Origin: Blastomyces gilchristii SLH14081
Lineage: Eukaryota; Ascomycota; Eurotiomycetes; Onygenales; Ajellomycetaceae
Assembly: GCF_000003855.2 (NCBI RefSeq)
Contig: NW_003101680.1
Span: 382,976-446,975, forward strand
Length of the DNA stretch: 64,000 bases
Direction: 5' to 3'
The position numbers were made by a program, and so were the translations under genes. Of this stretch, positions 63,570 through 64,000 are shown one piece after another (within the stretch, counting starts at the first letter, position 1; the number at the start of each line of letters is the position of its first letter). Below the pieces are notes generated by a model. It did no database searches and was not told the origin of the DNA. It worked only from the letters and a program-made list of their open reading frames with translations.

Positions 63570-64000
63570 TTATTTTTTTCCCTTCTCTCCTCTTCCTTCC
63601 CCCTTTTGGAATTGACAATCTCGACGTCAGTGATGAGATTGCCATATTATTCGTCCTTTTTTTTTTTTGGCTTCTTCCACCTTGTCTCTTTCCCTCGGGC
63701 ACCCTTCTCCTGACCGCGTTCTATGGTTTACTCTTTTCTTTCTGTTGGTAGTCCCACCGCCAATTTTGCTCCACACATTTTAACTACCTCCCCCGCCTTT
63801 ACGCTTCCTTGTATAGTAACTTCTATTTCTTTCCTGATACCCATTATCTTGACACTGTATTTGTTTTGGTACGCTTCTTCCAATTCCCATTTTCGCTTCC
63901 CTCTTCCTTCGCGTCAACAATGTCCTCTATAAGGACTGGTTTGGCGGTATATTTTGCTTTTGGTTTGTTCTATCAGCATGTTTTTTCTGACAGGCCAGAT
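63570..64000. other. 3' region of the kinesin gene
   Basis: Pyrimidine-rich sequence with T-runs (around 63,658-63,668); no recognisable coding domain up to the window end. A downstream gene could start beyond it. Confidence 0.5.

Overview
The window reads as nuclear DNA of a filamentous ascomycete. The genes have short introns (about 60-160 nt) with GT...AG ends and CTAAC/CTGAC-like branch sites, the proteins are typically fungal, and the window splits sharply into two compositional worlds. Strongly AT-rich, transition-riddled retrotransposon relics beside normal gene-dense DNA suggest a Eurotiomycete, most likely an Onygenales relative of Blastomyces/Emmonsia with isochores. This placement is inference from style, not a database match.

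Region 1 (1 to about 22,220) is a RIP-like, AT-rich transposon graveyard without live genes. I could resolve its nested structure. An older Ty3/Gypsy element on the minus strand (8134-22220, 337-bp LTRs, target duplication GAACT) is split by a complete chromodomain-type Gypsy element on the plus strand (11434-19259, 543-bp LTRs, target duplication GTTTG) and by a 506-bp hAT-like MITE (21143-21648). A second 506-bp MITE (4590-5095) sits in a decayed hAT transposase. A 5'-truncated, oppositely oriented copy of the older Gypsy family (6224-7976) forms a large imperfect palindrome with its neighbour.

Region 2 (22,221-51,580) is gene-dense: a Ser-rich protein (23.5 kb), the PI 4-kinase Stt4 (minus, 8 exons), a divergent FHA-Chk2/Rad53 kinase (6 exons), sterol 14-alpha-demethylase CYP51 (4 exons), mitochondrial IGR-motif protein mS41/Fyv4 (minus), CDK7/Kin28 kinase, a C2-domain protein, a mitochondrial ABC1/UbiB-family kinase-like protein, an EthD-domain protein, and a helical-domain plus pseudokinase gene whose start is out of frame. 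Most are housekeeping genes (phosphoinositide signalling, DNA-damage checkpoint, ergosterol synthesis, TFIIH transcription, mitochondrial translation and lipid/quinone homeostasis); I see no operon-like or biosynthetic cluster logic.

Region 3 (51,581-60,390) is accessory. It holds a multiply broken AAA-ATPase pseudogene split by a 1,972-bp Copia-type element with identical 100-bp LTRs and a perfect GTTCC duplication. That element carries only gag, with six internal TGA stops in one otherwise open frame, plus a minisatellite. A gene-poor 3.8-kb stretch follows. Region 4 (60,391-63,569) encodes a Kip2/Tea2/KipA-type kinesin with a long pyrimidine-rich leader.

Splice junctions were read by eye from reading frame and family expectation; summed exon lengths are divisible by three for every spliced gene.
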